Positions 61,685 through 64,000 of a DNA stretch of 64,000 nt are shown piece after piece. Position 1 is the stretch's first letter. Each line of letters starts with the position of its first letter. The notes under the pieces were generated by a model, which had not been told where the DNA came from, made no database searches, and saw only the letters and a program-made list of their open reading frames with translations. The position numbers were made by a program, and so were the translations under genes. The stretch spans positions 1 through 64,000 of the forward strand of contig JAFDDG010000001.1 of assembly GCA_019310965.1 (NCBI GenBank), given 5' to 3'. The DNA is from Deltaproteobacteria bacterium (GTDB lineage: Bacteria; Myxococcota_A; UBA9160; SMWR01).

Positions 61685-62866
61685 CTAATGCGGCTCCGGG
61701 CGTACCCACAGATCGCGCACGCCGCGCAGCACACATCGGCTGAACACGATCTCTCGCCCCGGCTCGATTTCGACGTCGGGGAAGCGTTCGAAGAGCACCT
61801 TGACCGCCGTCTCGAGCTCGCGGCGCGCGAGGTGCGAGCCCAGGCAGAAGTGTTCACCGTACCCGAACGACAAGTGTTGGCCGTGGTTCGGCCGATCCGG
61901 ATCAAAGCGGTGCGGATCCGGGAACATCGAGGCGTCTCGATTCGCCGGGTGGATACCGAATAGCATCGGGGTGCCCTTCAGGATCTGCACGCCGGCCACC
62001 TCGGTGTCCCGGCTGCACGTCCGCGGCAGCAGCGCCACCGGCGGGTGCAAGCGAAGCCCCTCCTGCACCAGATCGTCCCGCTCCTGATCACTGCCGCGCG
62101 CGCGTTCGCGCATGCCGGGAGTGGTGAGGATCGTGGCCAGCAGGCTGCCAAGATTCTTGTATGCCGTATCCGAACCCGCCGGAAAAAGCAGGCGGCAAAA
62201 CGAGAAGATCTCCTCGTCGCCGAGGCTCTCGCCTTCGAGCTCGGCCGTGGCGAGGATCGAGAGCACGTCGTCCCCGGGCTCGGCGCGCCGCCGATCCAGC
62301 ACGGGCTTCAGGTAGTCGCTGAACTCCTGGCGGGCGCGCAGCGCACCCTCCGGATCCCAGGGATAGTCGATCAGCTTGAGCGCCCACTCGAGAAAGCGCG
62401 CCTCGTCCTCCACGGGCAGACCGAGCAGCCGCGTGATGACAGAGAATGGGAACGGACGCGCCAGACTTTCGACCAGATCCACCGACGCTTCGGCGGCGAG
62501 GGCCTGCACGAGCCGCTCGGCCTCCTCGGTGATGCAGCCCTCCACGTACGCCGCGATCCGGTTGGGAACGAAGGAGCGCGAGACCAGAGCGCGATTGCGA
62601 CGATGCTCCTCCTTCGCCATCGCCTGCATGGTGCGGCCCTGACTCGGCTCGGCGTGCACGCTGTAGAACGCCTTGGACTCAAAATGCTCTTCGTCGCCGA
62701 AGGCGGCCCGCACCTCCTGGTAGCCGGTCAACAGGAGTGCCCTCTGCCCGTGGTAGCGGACGGGCACCACCGGCCCGTGCTCGCGGGTCGAATCGATCAA
62801 CGCGTGGAGATCGGGGGCCTCCGCATGGGCAAAGTCGATGTCCGGCAACAGCACTTCGGCAGCCAT
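61685..62866 (-). CDS. Cytochrome P450 (second of two)
   Basis: A 393-residue bacterial P450. The heme loop is FGYGEHFCLGSHLARREL with Cys341; the I-helix oxygen motif is AGSDT (residues 230-234); the K-helix ExxR is Glu269/Arg272. All catalytic residues are present. It shares only family-level features with the P450 at 22275, so it is not a recent duplicate. It is convergent with the RND pump gene and divergent from the thiolase-like gene, suggesting a link to acyl-CoA breakdown after hydroxylation. No redox partner lies adjacent. The substrate is unknown. Confidence 0.9.
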   Translation of the reverse strand: MAAEVLLPDIDFAHAEAPDLHALIDSTREHGPVVPVRYHGQRALLLTGYQEVRAAFGDEEHFESKAFYSVHAEPSQGRTMQAMAKEEHRRNRALVSRSFVPNRIAAYVEGCITEEAERLVQALAAEASVDLVESLARPFPFSVITRLLGLPVEDEARFLEWALKLIDYPWDPEGALRARQEFSDYLKPVLDRRRAEPGDDVLSILATAELEGESLGDEEIFSFCRLLFPAGSDTAYKNLGSLLATILTTPGMRERARGSDQERDDLVQEGLRLHPPVALLPRTCSRDTEVAGVQILKGTPMLFGIHPANRDASMFPDPHRFDPDRPNHGQHLSFGYGEHFCLGSHLARRELETAVKVLFERFPDVEIEPGREIVFSRCVLRGVRDLWVRPEPH

Positions 62867-63041
62867 CGTGACGCCAGAATACGTCAGATTCCCACGCGAA
62901 TGGAAGCGTCAGCGGATCGCGCTGCAGCGATGGACCGGGGCATTTTCTCGACCCGGGAGCTGGACTCGCGGGTCATTCCGCGGCGACACGTGGCATCATG
63001 GCGGCCGGTCGACCAGCCCTTGCCAGCCATCGGGAGCCAAC

Positions 63042-64000
63042 ATGGGAAAACGCGCAGCAGCCATCGCCGGATTCGTGGAATGGACACCCCAGCGGGTCTG
63101 GCCGAAGCCGACCTTCGCCCTGGAGGCAGCGGCCCAGCTCGCGGCCGAAGTGCTGGCGGACGCCGAGATCGCCAAGGACGAGGTCGACAGCTTCCTGATC
63201 GGAGGCCTGCCCGAATCGCCGATGTTCGCGCCCTCGGCGCTGGCCGAGTACCTGGGGCTGCGTTCGAACTTCAGCGAGGTGGTCGACCTCGGCGGCGCAA
63301 CCGCGGTGGGCATGGTCTGGCGGGCCGCTGCGGCCATCGAAGTCGGCGCGTGCGAGACCGCCCTCATCCTCTGCCCGTCCCTGCCGCCGCCACCTCCCCC
63401 CGACATCGGGAACAGCATGGGCAAGCTGCAGATGCCCGCCTACCTCGGCGGCGACGCCTGGGGCTCACCACAGGGACAGTTCGAGCTGCCCGCCGGCCTC
63501 GCCGCCGCCACGCCGAGCTTCGCCATGGTGGCGAGCCGCTACATGGATCGCTTCGGCCTGCGCGAAGAGACCCTGGCGAAAATCGCCGTGCAGGAGCGTC
63601 ACAACGCCCAGGCGAACCCGCAGGCGATCTTCCAGGGCAAGCCGATCAGCATCGAAGACGTGATGAGCTCGCGTCGCGTGGCCGACCCGCTCAAGCTCCT
63701 CGAGATCGTCATGCCGTGCTGGGGTGGCGGAGCGCTAGTCGTCACCACCCGCGAGCGCGCAGAGCGTGCGCCGCACCGGCCCGTCTTCGTGAGCGGCTTC
63801 GGCGAGCACCTGACCCACAAGAGCCTCACCTACGCGCCGGACCTGCTCGAGAGCCCGATCCGTCTCGCGGCAGACCGCGCCTTCGCCATGGCCGGCGTCG
63901 AACGCTCGGCCATCGACATGGCGTCGATGTACGACTGCTACACGATCACCGTGCTGCTCACGATCGAGGACGCCGGCTTCTGCAAGAAGGGCGAGGGCGG
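63042..64000 (+). CDS. SCP2/Ltp2-type thiolase-like protein, runs off the right edge
   Basis: The first 319 codons of a thiolase-fold protein with no nucleophilic cysteine in the usual place. The VDLGGATAVGMVWRAAAAIE stretch (near residues 81-100) has Gly where active thiolases have Cys, as in Ltp2-like steroid side-chain aldolases and their relatives. YDCYTITVLLTIEDAGFCKKG near the end is characteristic of this group, which works with a DUF35 partner that may lie beyond the window. The ATG at 63042-63044 follows CGGGAGCC. It is divergent from a P450 gene. Retro-aldol cleavage rather than thiolysis is the inferred chemistry. Confidence 0.8.
   Translation, partial: MGKRAAAIAGFVEWTPQRVWPKPTFALEAAAQLAAEVLADAEIAKDEVDSFLIGGLPESPMFAPSALAEYLGLRSNFSEVVDLGGATAVGMVWRAAAAIEVGACETALILCPSLPPPPPPDIGNSMGKLQMPAYLGGDAWGSPQGQFELPAGLAAATPSFAMVASRYMDRFGLREETLAKIAVQERHNAQANPQAIFQGKPISIEDVMSSRRVADPLKLLEIVMPCWGGGALVVTTRERAERAPHRPVFVSGFGEHLTHKSLTYAPDLLESPIRLAADRAFAMAGVERSAIDMASMYDCYTITVLLTIEDAGFCKKGEG

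Noticed and set aside
1-64000. CRISPR arrays, tRNA or rRNA genes, phage genes, complete insertion sequences
   Set aside because: I looked for repeated spacers, cloverleaf-like segments and transposase motifs in the gaps and saw none; a tool-based scan (CRISPRCasFinder, tRNAscan-SE, ISfinder) could overturn this.

Overview
The window is a 64 kb piece of a GC-rich bacterial chromosome, densely packed and dominated by accessory catabolic genes. Several features point to a diderm (Gram-negative) organism: an RND pump with a membrane-fusion adaptor, an EmrA/EmrB-type pump, lipobox signal peptides, a Tat-exported dehydrogenase subunit and a monomeric isocitrate dehydrogenase. It also carries at least six probable F420-dependent oxidoreductases (three luciferase-like, three Ddn-like). 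That combination, with many SDRs, crotonases, CaiB, P450s and SnoaL-like proteins, fits uncultured Myxococcota/Desulfobacterota/Binatota-type lineages (the former Deltaproteobacteria). This placement is inference: there is no rRNA or other marker here. I found no tRNA, rRNA, CRISPR array, prophage or complete insertion sequence.

Layout. 1-6.6 kb, minus strand: the end of a Ddn-like reductase, then a MaoC / luciferase-like / MMPL transporter / PQQ-dehydrogenase operon. 6.8-14.6 kb: a DUF3604 protein on the plus strand, then a six-gene minus-strand operon (luciferase-like enzyme, small membrane protein, two crotonases with altered active sites, CaiB CoA-transferase, exported propeller-like protein). 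14.8-23.5 kb: dienoyl-CoA-reductase-like SDR, EcKL-like kinase, carotenoid-desaturase-like oxidase, nitronate monooxygenase with a TetR regulator, sulfatase and P450. 23.5-25 kb: a 65-aa helical protein and a ribbon-helix-helix protein, both preceded by copies of GTATCAC, then a Ddn-like reductase. 25.4-35.8 kb: a DadA-like oxidase, two lipoprotein DUF3604 paralogues, a TetR-EmrA-EmrB efflux operon with a clear operator, and a GT39 glycosyltransferase. 35.9-49.4 kb: isocitrate dehydrogenase, three SDRs, a SnoaL-like protein, a DegT-family protein with His in place of the PLP lysine, a GMC oxidoreductase with its Tat subunit, a structured inverted-repeat region, a D-aminoacylase-like amidohydrolase, an acyl-CoA synthetase and a rhodanese. 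49.6-54.5 kb: Ddn-like protein, luciferase-like protein, SnoaL, DhlA-type haloalkane dehalogenase, alpha/beta hydrolase, NmrA-like protein. 54.5-64 kb: a ProA-like dehydrogenase with an extra N-terminal domain, a broken acetyltransferase gene, a TetR-MFP-RND operon with a strong palindromic operator, a P450, and the start of an SCP2/Ltp2-type thiolase.

Taken together, the genes suggest oxidation of hydrophobic substrates (P450s, GMC and PQQ dehydrogenases, F420 enzymes), CoA activation and beta-oxidation-like steps (acyl-CoA synthetase, CaiB, crotonases, MaoC, SDRs, thiolase) and efflux under TetR control. The actual substrates cannot be read from the sequence. The least explained items are the GTATCAC / ribbon-helix-helix module, the three PHP-like DUF3604 proteins, the His-substituted DegT protein and the inverted-repeat elements at 43.3-43.6 kb.
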